Shown in pieces: positions 7,691 through 15,113 of a stretch of 56,087 nt of DNA. A program made the translations under genes and the position numbers. This stretch comes from Candidatus Krumholzibacteriia bacterium (lineage in GTDB: Bacteria; Krumholzibacteriota; Krumholzibacteriia; JAJRXK01): the NCBI GenBank assembly GCA_035268685.1, contig DATFKK010000049.1, positions 1 to 56,087 of the forward strand, in the 5' to 3' direction. Position 1 is the first letter of the stretch. Each line of letters opens with the position of its first letter. The notes beneath the pieces are model-generated. The model saw only the letters and a list, made by a program, of their open reading frames with translations. It ran no database searches and had not been told where the DNA came from.

Positions 7691-9168
7691 GGCCCATCGA
7701 GACTTCCCGCATTCTCGTCACGGGAGCGACCGGCTACATCGGCGGGCGGCTCGTCCCTCTGTTGCTCGAACGAGGCTCCGCGGTGCGCTGCATGGCACGC
7801 GACGCCGACCGTCTCACGGGGCGAACGTGGAGTGACGACGTCGAGAAGGTCGGTGCCGATGCTCTCGACGCCGATTCGCTCGCCCCCGCCCTCGAAGGCG
7901 TGGACACCGCGTACTATCTGATCCACAGCATGAAGGGCGGCGAGGACTTCGCCGCGCGCGACCGCGAGGCGGCGCGCAATTTCGGCCGGGCCTGTCGTGC
8001 CGCGGGTGTGCGACACATCGTGTACCTGGGCGGTCTCGGCAGTGATCATCCCGATGCGTCCTTGCACCTGCGGTCCCGTCACGAGACGGGCGAAGTGTTG
8101 CGCGAGAGCGGGGTGACGACGACCGAACTCCGGGCCGGGGTGGTGGTGGGTTCGGGGAGCCTGGGCTTCGAACTCATCCGATACCTCACCGAGCGCCTGC
8201 CCGTGTTGATCTGCCCGCGCTGGGTGTTCACGGAGACCCAGCCGATCGCCGTGCGCGACCTGCTCCGCTACCTGGTCGCGGTCGCCGAGCGCGAGAGCGT
8301 GCAGGGGCGCATCCTGCCGGTCGGCGGGGCGGAGACACTCAGCTACGGCGACATGATGCTCGGGTACGCGAAGGTGCGCGATCTGCCGCGCCGTCTGTTG
8401 CCGGTTCCGGTCCTCAGTCCGCGACTGAGTTCGTACTGGGTGCACTTCGTCACGCCGGTGCCCGCCGACATCGCGCGGCCGCTGATCCTGGGGCTGCGGA
8501 ACGAGTCGGTCGTGGAGGACGACGTCGCCCGCCGGCTGATGCCCGACATCGAGCCCGTCGACTACGAGACGGCGGTGCGTCGCGCCCTCGACAAGCTCCG
8601 CGCCGAGACGGTCGAGACCACCTGGGCCGGAGCGCTGTCCTCGAGTCAGGAAGGCCTTCCGCCGGCCCGGCTGACCACCCGCGAGGGGATGATCGTCGAA
8701 CAGCGTGAGGTCGAGGTCGAGGCCACACCGCACGACGCCTTCGGTGCGTTCACACGGTTGGGGGGCGAGTTCGGCTGGCCGGCGCTGGAATGGGCCTGGC
8801 ACGTGCGCGGGGTGCTCGATCGCATCGTGGGTGGGGTGGGCATGCGCCGTGGGCGGCGCCATCCGACCGAGCTGCGACCGGGCGATCCCCTGGACTTCTG
8901 GAGGGTGGAGGAAGTCGTTCCCGACGAACTCCTGCGTCTGCGGGCCGAGATGAAGGTACCCGGTGGGGCCTGGTTGGAGTTCCAGGCCCACCGTGACGCC
9001 GAGGGCCGTACCCACATGCGGCAGACCGCCTACTTCGCCCCGCACGGTCTGTTCGGGCTGCTCTACTGGTACGCTCTCTACCCGGTGCACGGGCTGGTCT
9101 TCGGCCGCATGATCGCCCGGTTGGCCCGTGTCGCCGAGGACGATTCGGGGCGAACCGCCCCGGCGTGA
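7687..9168 (+). CDS. NAD(P)-binding SDR-family protein with C-terminal DUF2867 domain
   Basis: A 493-residue protein starting from a TTG that overlaps the previous stop (TTGA). Residues of about 7-300 form an extended/atypical SDR Rossmann fold: ILVTGATGYIGGRLVPLLL is the dinucleotide-binding loop, followed by YLIHSMKGG and HIVYLGGLGSDHPDASLHLRSRHETGE. The C-terminal ~170 residues (from REGMIVEQREVEV to the end) match the DUF2867 pattern with a START-like hydrophobic pocket (WAWHVRGVLDRIVGG, AYFAPHGLFGLLYWYALYPVH). Proteins of this architecture are common in actinobacteria and FCB bacteria and are annotated only as oxidoreductases; the substrate is unknown. It closes a three-gene overlapping cluster. 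Confidence 0.88.
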   Translation: MRPIETSRILVTGATGYIGGRLVPLLLERGSAVRCMARDADRLTGRTWSDDVEKVGADALDADSLAPALEGVDTAYYLIHSMKGGEDFAARDREAARNFGRACRAAGVRHIVYLGGLGSDHPDASLHLRSRHETGEVLRESGVTTTELRAGVVVGSGSLGFELIRYLTERLPVLICPRWVFTETQPIAVRDLLRYLVAVAERESVQGRILPVGGAETLSYGDMMLGYAKVRDLPRRLLPVPVLSPRLSSYWVHFVTPVPADIARPLILGLRNESVVEDDVARRLMPDIEPVDYETAVRRALDKLRAETVETTWAGALSSSQEGLPPARLTTREGMIVEQREVEVEATPHDAFGAFTRLGGEFGWPALEWAWHVRGVLDRIVGGVGMRRGRRHPTELRPGDPLDFWRVEEVVPDELLRLRAEMKVPGGAWLEFQAHRDAEGRTHMRQTAYFAPHGLFGLLYWYALYPVHGLVFGRMIARLARVAEDDSGRTAPA

Positions 9169-9506
9169 CGCCGGGATCACGGGAGAATTTTCGCATTCCG
9201 CAATGGCGGTCGAGGTCGGGGGCTGCTACCGTGCCATGGTACGAGAGGTGAGAACCACCTCCGCCCACCTCCGCGGTCGGTCGCAAGCAGGGCCGATCCA
9301 CGCTTCGCGCAAGGCCCCGCCTTCGTCCGAATGCGGGGCTTTCGCGTACGCAGTGGTGGGGACTGGCGAGTCATCGCCGGTCGGGCCCGGAGCGATCCGG
9401 ATCCAACGATGACGTCACGGTACTCCGGAATGGTCCGGAGATCGGGGAACGTCGGGAGAGGGGGCGGCGAGATCCGATCCCCATTGGACAAGCGAGAAAG
9501 CAAGTC
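9169..9506 (+). other. 338-bp intergenic region with a -10-like box, a terminator-like hairpin and a leader hairpin
   Basis: No convincing ORF. From left to right it holds GCTACCGT (9226-9233), a -10-like box of the kind seen upstream of several genes here. A GC-rich hairpin follows at 9308-9346 (AAGGCCCCGC/GCGGGGCTTT). A perfect 7-bp hairpin, CTCCGGA-ATGG-TCCGGAG, lies at 9423-9440 in what is probably the leader of the RRM gene. The first two elements could delimit a small RNA of about 105 nt. Confidence 0.4.
9308..9346 (+). terminator. Terminator-like hairpin upstream of the RRM gene
   Basis: AAGGCCCCGC pairs with GCGGGGCTTT, giving about 9 bp with one wobble or mismatch, across a 12-nt loop; the 3' arm ends in TTTCG. 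It may end the three-gene cluster at 7248-9168 or a small transcript that starts near 9240. Confidence 0.45.
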
Positions 9507-9800
9507 GTGAAGAAGCTGTATGTAGGAAACCTGCCGTTCAGTGCCACCGAGTCCGAGGTCCAGGCGCTCTTCGCCGAGCACGGGACCGTCAACTCGGTCG
9601 CTCTCATCAACGATCGGGAGACCGGTCGTCCGCGTGGCTTCGGATTCGTCGAGATGGAAGACGACGGCGCCGACAAGGCCATGAACAGTCTGAACGGTTA
9701 CGAGATGGGCGGTCGTGCCCTTCGTGTGAACGAGGCCCAGGAGCGCCGCGGTGGCGGCGGCGGCGGTGGAAACCGCGGTCCTCGTCGCGAACGCTGGTAG
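9507..9800 (+). CDS. RNA-binding protein with a single RRM domain and Gly/Arg tail
   Basis: A 97-residue protein from a GTG start. RNP2 (LYVGNLPF, residues 4-11) and RNP1 (RGFGFVEM) are both intact with their aromatic residues, so single-stranded RNA binding is expected. The last ~20 residues are a low-complexity tail of glycines and arginines (RRGGGGGGGNRGPRRERW). Bacterial RRM proteins of this size resemble the cyanobacterial cold-inducible Rbp proteins and are commonly cold- or stress-regulated. It is monocistronic, with a long leader containing a perfect hairpin (9423-9440) and a strong terminator directly downstream, which would fit post-transcriptional or autoregulation. Confidence 0.95.
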   Translation: MKKLYVGNLPFSATESEVQALFAEHGTVNSVALINDRETGRPRGFGFVEMEDDGADKAMNSLNGYEMGGRALRVNEAQERRGGGGGGGNRGPRRERW

Positions 9801-9821
9801 GTCTCCCGCCTGCGTTTCCGG

Positions 9822-9855
9822 CCCTCCCACGGTTCCTTGCCGTGGGAGGGCGTTT
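9822..9855 (+). terminator. Rho-independent terminator of the RRM gene
   Basis: CCCTCCCACGG and CCGTGGGAGGG form a perfect 11-bp stem around a 7-nt loop, followed by CGTTT. It begins 21 nt after the stop codon. Confidence 0.85.
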
Positions 9856-9931
9856 CGTACCGGCCTTCCTGGCCGGTCATGCCCCCGAGATCACTCGTCC
9901 CACCCAGTGACCTCGAGCCCAGGATCGTAGT

Positions 9932-11014
9932 TTGAACGATATCAAGACGCTGGGGAGAACCCCGGCTCCGATCGCCGGCGATGTTCCGTCGTCGGCCCCC
10001 GAACCCACCAGTCCCCGCGAAGAACTCGTCGCGTCCGCTCTGCGGCCGTTCCAGCGATCGAGTATCCGCGGCAGTCTGTGGCAGCTCGCCAACAGCCTGA
10101 TCCCCTACGCCGGCCTGTGGGTCCTGATGGCCCACACCGTCGAGGTCTCCTATCCGCTCACGCTGGGGCTCGCGGTGCTGGCCGCCGGCTTCCTGGTCCG
10201 GATCTTCATCATCTTCCACGACTGTGGTCACGGGTCGTTCTTCCGCTCGCGACGCGCGAACGAGTGGGTCGGCTTCCTGACCGGGGTGCTCACCCTGACG
10301 CCCCATCACAAGTGGTGGCACGACCACGCGCTGCATCACGCCCACGCGGGAAACCTCGATCGCCGGGGCGACGGCGACGTCTGGACGATGACCGTGCAGG
10401 AGTTCCGCGAGGCCTCCCGCTGGAAGAAGCTCGGCTACGTGCTCGTGCGGCAGCCGCTGTTCATGCTCACGGTGGGCCCGTTGCTGGTCTTCGTGGTCCA
10501 GCACCGCTTCCCGAGCCGGTCGAGCCGGGCGAAGGAGCGGCGGAGCGTGCTGCTCACGAACCTCGCATTGGCCGTCGGCGTCGTTACGCTGGGTCTGACG
10601 ATCGGTTGGCTCGACTACCTGGCCATTCACCTGCCGATCCTGATGATCTCCGGGGCCGCCGGCATCTGGTTGTTCTACGTGCAGCATCAGTACGAAGAGA
10701 CCTACTGGCGCCGTGAGGAAGAGTGCGACTTCTTCGACGCCGCGCTGCAGGGCAGTTCCTGGTACGACCTGCCGCGCGTGTTGCAGTGGTTCTCGGGGAA
10801 CATCGGGTTCCACCACGTGCACCACCTGAGTCCGCGGATCCCGAATTACCGGTTGGAGGCCTGTCACCGCGCCTTCGAGGTCCTGCGGTCGGTGCGTCCC
10901 CTGGGTCTGCGACGGAGTCTGCGCTCGGCGCAGCTACGGTTGTGGGACGAGGAGCAGCAGCGTCTGGTCGGATGGCACGCCGCCTGGCGGGGTGGAGCCC
11001 GCGATTCCGTCTGA
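9932..11014 (+). CDS. Membrane fatty-acid desaturase (delta-12/omega-6 type)
   Basis: A 360-residue membrane protein from a TTG preceded by AGGA. It carries the three histidine boxes of acyl-lipid desaturases in order: HDCGH (in IFHDCGHGSFF), HHKWWHDHALHHAHAG, and HHVHH (in NIGFHHVHHLSPRIPNYRL). Four or so hydrophobic helices lie between and around them. The HDCGHGSFF form of box 1 is typical of the delta-12/omega-6 group rather than delta-9 stearoyl desaturases. The enzyme would use di-iron and reduced ferredoxin or similar to introduce a double bond into membrane acyl chains, supporting membrane fluidity. It follows the RRM gene, another cold-associated family, but a terminator separates them. 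Confidence 0.92.
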   Translation: MNDIKTLGRTPAPIAGDVPSSAPEPTSPREELVASALRPFQRSSIRGSLWQLANSLIPYAGLWVLMAHTVEVSYPLTLGLAVLAAGFLVRIFIIFHDCGHGSFFRSRRANEWVGFLTGVLTLTPHHKWWHDHALHHAHAGNLDRRGDGDVWTMTVQEFREASRWKKLGYVLVRQPLFMLTVGPLLVFVVQHRFPSRSSRAKERRSVLLTNLALAVGVVTLGLTIGWLDYLAIHLPILMISGAAGIWLFYVQHQYEETYWRREEECDFFDAALQGSSWYDLPRVLQWFSGNIGFHHVHHLSPRIPNYRLEACHRAFEVLRSVRPLGLRRSLRSAQLRLWDEEQQRLVGWHAAWRGGARDSV

Positions 11015-11031
11015 CGCGGAGACGACCGCCA

Positions 11032-11060
11032 TTGGCCGTCGGCGATCCTGCCACTAGACT
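11032..11060 (+). promoter_or_regulatory. Probable sigma-70-type promoter of the Kef-type antiporter gene
   Basis: TTGGCC (11032-11037) and TAGACT (11055-11060) are separated by exactly 17 nt, with the TTG start codon 39 nt beyond the -10 box. It is the best -35/-10 pair I found in the window. Confidence 0.5.
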
Positions 11061-11099
11061 GCCCTGCGTCGTCTATCCAGCCGTCCGGAGTCCGCTCCC

Positions 11100-12806
11100 T
11101 TGGGAATCGCCGCCGACATCTCGCTCATCGTCGTCTTCGGGCTGATCCTCGGCGCGATCGCGCACCGGCTGGGGCAGCCGCTGTTGCTGGGTTCGATCGC
11201 GGCGGGCGTGCTCCTCGGGCCGCACACCGGACTTTTCACGATCAGCGATCCCCATGAGATCGAACTGCTCGCCGAGATCGGCATCGCCCTGCTGCTGTTC
11301 TCGATCGGCATCGAGTTCTCCTTCGACTCGCTGAAATCGGTGCGGAAGGTCGCGCTGCTCGGCACGGCGATCCAGATGTCGCTGACCGGTGTGCTGGGCT
11401 TCGGCCTGGGACGCTTCCTCGGCTTCGCTCATGTCGAGTCGCTGTGGCTGGGTGCGCTGGTGTCGGTGTCGAGCACCATGGTGGTCCTGAAGACACTGGC
11501 CGGCAGCGGGGTGCTCGGCACGCTGTCCAGCCGCGTGATGCTGGGCATGCTGATCGCGCAGGATCTGGCCGTGATCCCGCTGATGATCGTGATGCCGCAG
11601 TTGAGCGGGCCGGAGTTCGACGCCACGGCTCTCGCGTGGGCGATCGGCCGTGCGGCGGTGGTGCTCACGATCCTGGTCTACGGCGGGCGCCGGGCGGTGC
11701 CCTGGCTCATGCATCGCGTCGTCGGGTGGGGTTCGCGCGAGTTGTTCCTTCTGACGGTGATCACCCTGGGACTCGGTGTCGGCTATCTCAGTCACCTGCT
11801 GGGGCTGTCGTACGCGCTGGGCGCCTTCGTGGCCGGTCTGGTGTTGAGCGAGAGCGAGTACGGGCACCAGGCGCTGAGCGACGTCATTCCGCTGCGAGAT
11901 CTCTTCGGTCTTCTGTTCTTCGCCTCGGTGGGCATGCTCTTCGACCCCGTGTTCCTGGTCGAGAACCTCATGGCCGTGAGCCTGTTGGTCGTCACGGTGT
12001 TCGCAGGCAAGGCGGTGTTGTTCGGCGGGATCACGCGGTTGTTCGGATACCGGTACATCGTGCCCATCGCCACGGCGCTCACCATGGGCCAGATCGGAGA
12101 GTTCTCGTTCCTCCTGGCCCAGATCGGGCGGAAGTCGGGCGGTGTGGGCGAGGAGCTGCACTCGCTGGTGATCTCGACGGCCGTGGTCACCATGATCATC
12201 ACGCCGTACATGGCGCGGCTGGCCGCACCGATCTACCGGGCCCGGCAGCGGCGACGGCCCCGGGGACCGGCTCCGATGGATGCCGGCGACCACGCGCCGC
12301 CGCGTCGGCCGGTGGTGATCGCGGGTGCCGGACGGGTCGGGCGGCGGCTCGCGCGGATCCTGCGGGAACGGGACGTCGAGGTCGTCCTGATCGACTTCGA
12401 CCAGCACCGGGTGCAGATGGCGCGAGCCGACGGCTGCCCGGTGATCTTCGGGGACGCGGCGCAGGATCCGGTGCTGCACGCGGCGGGGATCGAGCGGGCG
12501 CGCATGGTCCTGGTGACGGTGCCCGCGGCCGTCGACTCGCTGGCCGTGGCCTCGCGCATCCGGGCGCTGGCGCCGAACGTGCCGCTGGTGGTGCGGACCG
12601 ACACGCTGGAGGAGGTCGGGCCACTGCTCGCCCTCGGCGCGTTGAACGTGGTCCAGCCCGAGTTCGAGGCGGCGCTCGAGATGGCCCGGGAGGCCCTGGC
12701 CGAGCTCGACGTGGACGAGGCCGAGGTCCACGAGCGTCTGCTCGCCGAGCGGGCCTCCGAGTTCGGCCCCGAGACCGGCGCGCGGCGGGAGCCGAGCGCC
12801 CGATGA
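11100..12806 (+). CDS. Kef-type monovalent cation:proton antiporter with TrkA-N (RCK) domain
   Basis: A 568-residue protein from a TTG with GGAG about 9 nt upstream. Residues 1-370 form a CPA2 antiporter domain with about 12 hydrophobic helices; family motifs include HRLGQPLLLGSIAAGVLLGP and the RDLFGLLFFASVGMLFDP segment. Residues of about 400-520 form a Rossmann RCK-N domain (VVIAGAGRVGRRLA, then a conserved acidic residue in VVLIDFD), which binds NAD(H) or another ligand to gate transport. KefB/C-type systems export potassium in exchange for protons during electrophile or osmotic stress. A glutathione-linked ancillary subunit (KefF/G) is not visible nearby, so the gating ligand is unknown. 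Confidence 0.93.
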   Translation: MGIAADISLIVVFGLILGAIAHRLGQPLLLGSIAAGVLLGPHTGLFTISDPHEIELLAEIGIALLLFSIGIEFSFDSLKSVRKVALLGTAIQMSLTGVLGFGLGRFLGFAHVESLWLGALVSVSSTMVVLKTLAGSGVLGTLSSRVMLGMLIAQDLAVIPLMIVMPQLSGPEFDATALAWAIGRAAVVLTILVYGGRRAVPWLMHRVVGWGSRELFLLTVITLGLGVGYLSHLLGLSYALGAFVAGLVLSESEYGHQALSDVIPLRDLFGLLFFASVGMLFDPVFLVENLMAVSLLVVTVFAGKAVLFGGITRLFGYRYIVPIATALTMGQIGEFSFLLAQIGRKSGGVGEELHSLVISTAVVTMIITPYMARLAAPIYRARQRRRPRGPAPMDAGDHAPPRRPVVIAGAGRVGRRLARILRERDVEVVLIDFDQHRVQMARADGCPVIFGDAAQDPVLHAAGIERARMVLVTVPAAVDSLAVASRIRALAPNVPLVVRTDTLEEVGPLLALGALNVVQPEFEAALEMAREALAELDVDEAEVHERLLAERASEFGPETGARREPSAR

Positions 12807-12876
12807 AACCTCGCCGACGTGGCGTCGTAGGAACGACTCCGCGCCCCGACTCCCCTGGTCCCCGGAACGAGACTCC

Positions 12877-14226
12877 ATGAAGCCGATGCGTGACCTCCTG
12901 CTGGGTCTGGCCGCGGTGGCCGGACTGTCCGCCTGTGGCTCGGCGCCGCCGGGCCCGCCCGCGACCCCGATCGAGCCCGATCTGGCCGTGGCCACCTTCG
13001 ACTCGGCGTGGGCGATCATCGAGCGCAACCATTTCGACCCCGAATTCGAGGGCGTCGACTGGCAGGCCGTCCGCGAGGAGCTGCGCCCGGAGGCGGCCGC
13101 CGCCGAGACCAACGAGGAACTACGGCACGTCCTCCACGAGATGATCGGCCGCATGCCGCTGTCGCACTTCGCGATCTATCCGGCCGATGCGGTCGATGCG
13201 CTGAGCGAAGAGGACGACGGCGCCGACGACGGGCACACGCACGGCCACGCCGACGTCGGGATCGAGATCCGCCTCGTCGACCGGGACGTAGTGGTCTGGA
13301 AGGTGCGGCCCGATTCCCCCGCCGACAGTGTGGGCATCGGCACCGGCTGGGTGCTCGAGGCGATCGACGGTCATCGCCTCGACGATCGACTCGAACGAGC
13401 GGGCGAGGACATCGAGGCCTCGGATCTGGAGATCCTGGCCATGCGCTACTCGACCGCTCTGCTCACCGGGGCCGAGGGTTCGACCGTCGAACTCGTCCTG
13501 CGCGACGGGGCGGACACCGAACACACCTTCGAGCTCGAGCGCGAGACCGCCCCCGGCCGCATCACGCGCTTCGGCAACCTTCCGCCCATGCGCGTGTCGC
13601 TGCGCGACCAGGAACGCACGCTCGACGGAACTCGCGTCGGGGTGATCGACTTCAACATCTGGCTGGTGCCGATCGCCGCCGACTTCGATCGGGCCATCGA
13701 TCGCCATCGCGGTGCCGACGGGCTGGTCCTGGATCTCCGCGGCAATCCCGGCGGCGTGGCCGGCATGGCCATGGGCTTCGCCGGCCACGTGCTCGACGAG
13801 CGCGCGTCGCTGGGCGTGATGAGCACGCGGACCACGCGGCTGGAGATCCGCGCGAATCCGCGGCGGGTGAACCCGGACGGCGAGCGGGTCGAGCCCTTCG
13901 ACGGGCCGCTGGCGATCCTGGTCGACGGCCTGAGCATGAGCACGTCGGAGATCTTCGCGCAGGGCCTGCAGACCATCGGCCGGGCCCGTGTGTTCGGGCA
14001 GCGTACGCCGGGCGCGGCACTGCCGTCGCAGATCGTTCGACTCCCGAACGACGACGCGCTGCAGTTCGCCTTCGCCGACTTCGTCGATCCCGAGGGCGTG
14101 CGGCTCGAGGGCCGCGGCGTGATTCCCGACGAGGTCGTCCCGCTCGATCGCGACGACCTGCTGGCCGGTCGCGATGCCCCGATGCAGGCGGCCCTGGAGT
14201 GGATCGCGGCCGAGGCACGTCCCTGA
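12877..14226 (+). CDS. S41-family peptidase, lipoprotein
   Basis: A 449-residue protein with a lipobox (GLSAC, Cys20), so it is probably anchored in the envelope. An S41 N-terminal helical region (residues ~30-110) is followed by a PDZ-like domain (~115-180, VVWKVRPDSPADSVGIGTGWVLEAIDG as landmark). The peptidase core comes next: DLRGNPGGVAGMAMGFAGHVL and VDGLSMSTSEIFAQGLQTIGRARVFGQRTPG, where the serine of STSEI is the expected nucleophile. The catalytic lysine of classic CtpA (TFGKG) is not evident, the segment reading GQRTPGAALPS. The enzyme may therefore use the tricorn-type arrangement or be altered. A His-rich run (DDGHTHGHAD, ~110-120) could bind metal. A LolA-like protein gene follows after 53 nt. 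Confidence 0.88.
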   Translation: MKPMRDLLLGLAAVAGLSACGSAPPGPPATPIEPDLAVATFDSAWAIIERNHFDPEFEGVDWQAVREELRPEAAAAETNEELRHVLHEMIGRMPLSHFAIYPADAVDALSEEDDGADDGHTHGHADVGIEIRLVDRDVVVWKVRPDSPADSVGIGTGWVLEAIDGHRLDDRLERAGEDIEASDLEILAMRYSTALLTGAEGSTVELVLRDGADTEHTFELERETAPGRITRFGNLPPMRVSLRDQERTLDGTRVGVIDFNIWLVPIAADFDRAIDRHRGADGLVLDLRGNPGGVAGMAMGFAGHVLDERASLGVMSTRTTRLEIRANPRRVNPDGERVEPFDGPLAILVDGLSMSTSEIFAQGLQTIGRARVFGQRTPGAALPSQIVRLPNDDALQFAFADFVDPEGVRLEGRGVIPDEVVPLDRDDLLAGRDAPMQAALEWIAAEARP

Positions 14227-14279
14227 GTCACCGAGAACGTTTCCACGAAGCCCCCGTTTCCCCAGGAGCGAGTCCCGCC

Positions 14280-15047
14280 ATGAAGAATCCCGTCGCCCTG
14301 CGTGTGCTGACCGTCGTCGGCGCGCTGACCCTGTTCGCCGCCGCGACGCCGGCCGCCGCCGACGATCACCTGCCCACCGCGCGCGAGGTCGTCGACCGCT
14401 ACGTCGAGGCGATCAACGCCCGCGAAGCCCTCGAGGACGTCGAGTCGATCAAGAGCACCGGAACCTTCTCGATCCCGGCCCAGGGCATGTCCGGCGAGCT
14501 GACCATGTGGCAGAAGGCCCCCGACAAGATGCTCACGCGGATCACGCTGTCGGGCATCGGCGAGATCGAGCAGGGCTACGACGGCGAGGTCGGCTGGTCG
14601 ATCGACCCCATGCAGGGCGCCATGCTGCTCACCGGCGCCATGCTCGACCAGATCCGCGACCAGGCGAACTTCCGCGGCATGCTCTACGAGGACGACGACA
14701 TCGACACGCTCGAGATGATCGGCGAGGCCGAGTTCCAGGGCGAGCCGGCCTACGAGATCCGCGTGGTGTCGGCCGCGGGTCTGGAGACCACGCAGTTCTT
14801 CTCGGTCGAGTCCGGCCTGCTGCTCGGGCAGAAGATGGAACAGCAGTCGCCCATGGGCGCGGTGCCGGTCACCCAGGTCATCGGAGACTACCAGGAGTTC
14901 GGCGGCCTGCTGCTGCCCACCACGAGCACCGACCGCATGATGGGAATGGAACAGAAGATGGAGATCACCTCGATCAGCGTCGAGGCGATCGACGACTCGG
15001 TGTTCGCGGTGCCCGCCGAGATCGAGGCGCTGGCCGAGCCGGAGTGA
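14280..15047 (+). CDS. Periplasmic LolA/LolB-like (outer-membrane lipoprotein-sorting-like) protein
   Basis: A 255-residue exported protein. The ATG at 14280 lies about 11 nt after AGGAG and begins a clear Sec signal peptide ending near AAAATPAAA-DD. The mature part reads as an alternating beta-strand protein (TGTFSIPAQGMSGELTMW, ISIDP-like turns, ITSISVEAIDDSVFAVP at the end). This pattern is common to zinc-protease-associated and LolA-like half-barrel proteins annotated as outer membrane lipoprotein-sorting proteins in FCB bacteria. It has many methionines (about 18), unusual but evenly spread. It probably binds lipid or lipoprotein; a true Lol role is unproven. It is co-directional with the S41 gene and ends at a strong terminator. 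Confidence 0.7.
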   Translation: MKNPVALRVLTVVGALTLFAAATPAAADDHLPTAREVVDRYVEAINAREALEDVESIKSTGTFSIPAQGMSGELTMWQKAPDKMLTRITLSGIGEIEQGYDGEVGWSIDPMQGAMLLTGAMLDQIRDQANFRGMLYEDDDIDTLEMIGEAEFQGEPAYEIRVVSAAGLETTQFFSVESGLLLGQKMEQQSPMGAVPVTQVIGDYQEFGGLLLPTTSTDRMMGMEQKMEITSISVEAIDDSVFAVPAEIEALAEPE

Positions 15048-15069
15048 TCGCGACCAGGACCTGCTTCTC

Positions 15070-15103
15070 GGAACGGCCGCTCCGTGCTCGGAGCGGCCGT
15101 TCC
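15070..15103. terminator. Strong bidirectional terminator between convergent genes
   Basis: GGAACGGCCGCTCCG and its exact 15-bp complement flank a TGCT tetraloop; TCGTT follows on the plus strand. It lies between the LolA-like gene (plus) and the FG-GAP protein gene (minus). Confidence 0.85.
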
Positions 15104-15113
15104 TCGTTCGGGG

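Noticed and set aside
12877..14226. Classic CtpA with a Ser-Lys dyad
   Set aside because: The serine motif is present, but the usual TFGKG lysine segment reads GQRTPG, so only a general S41 assignment is made.
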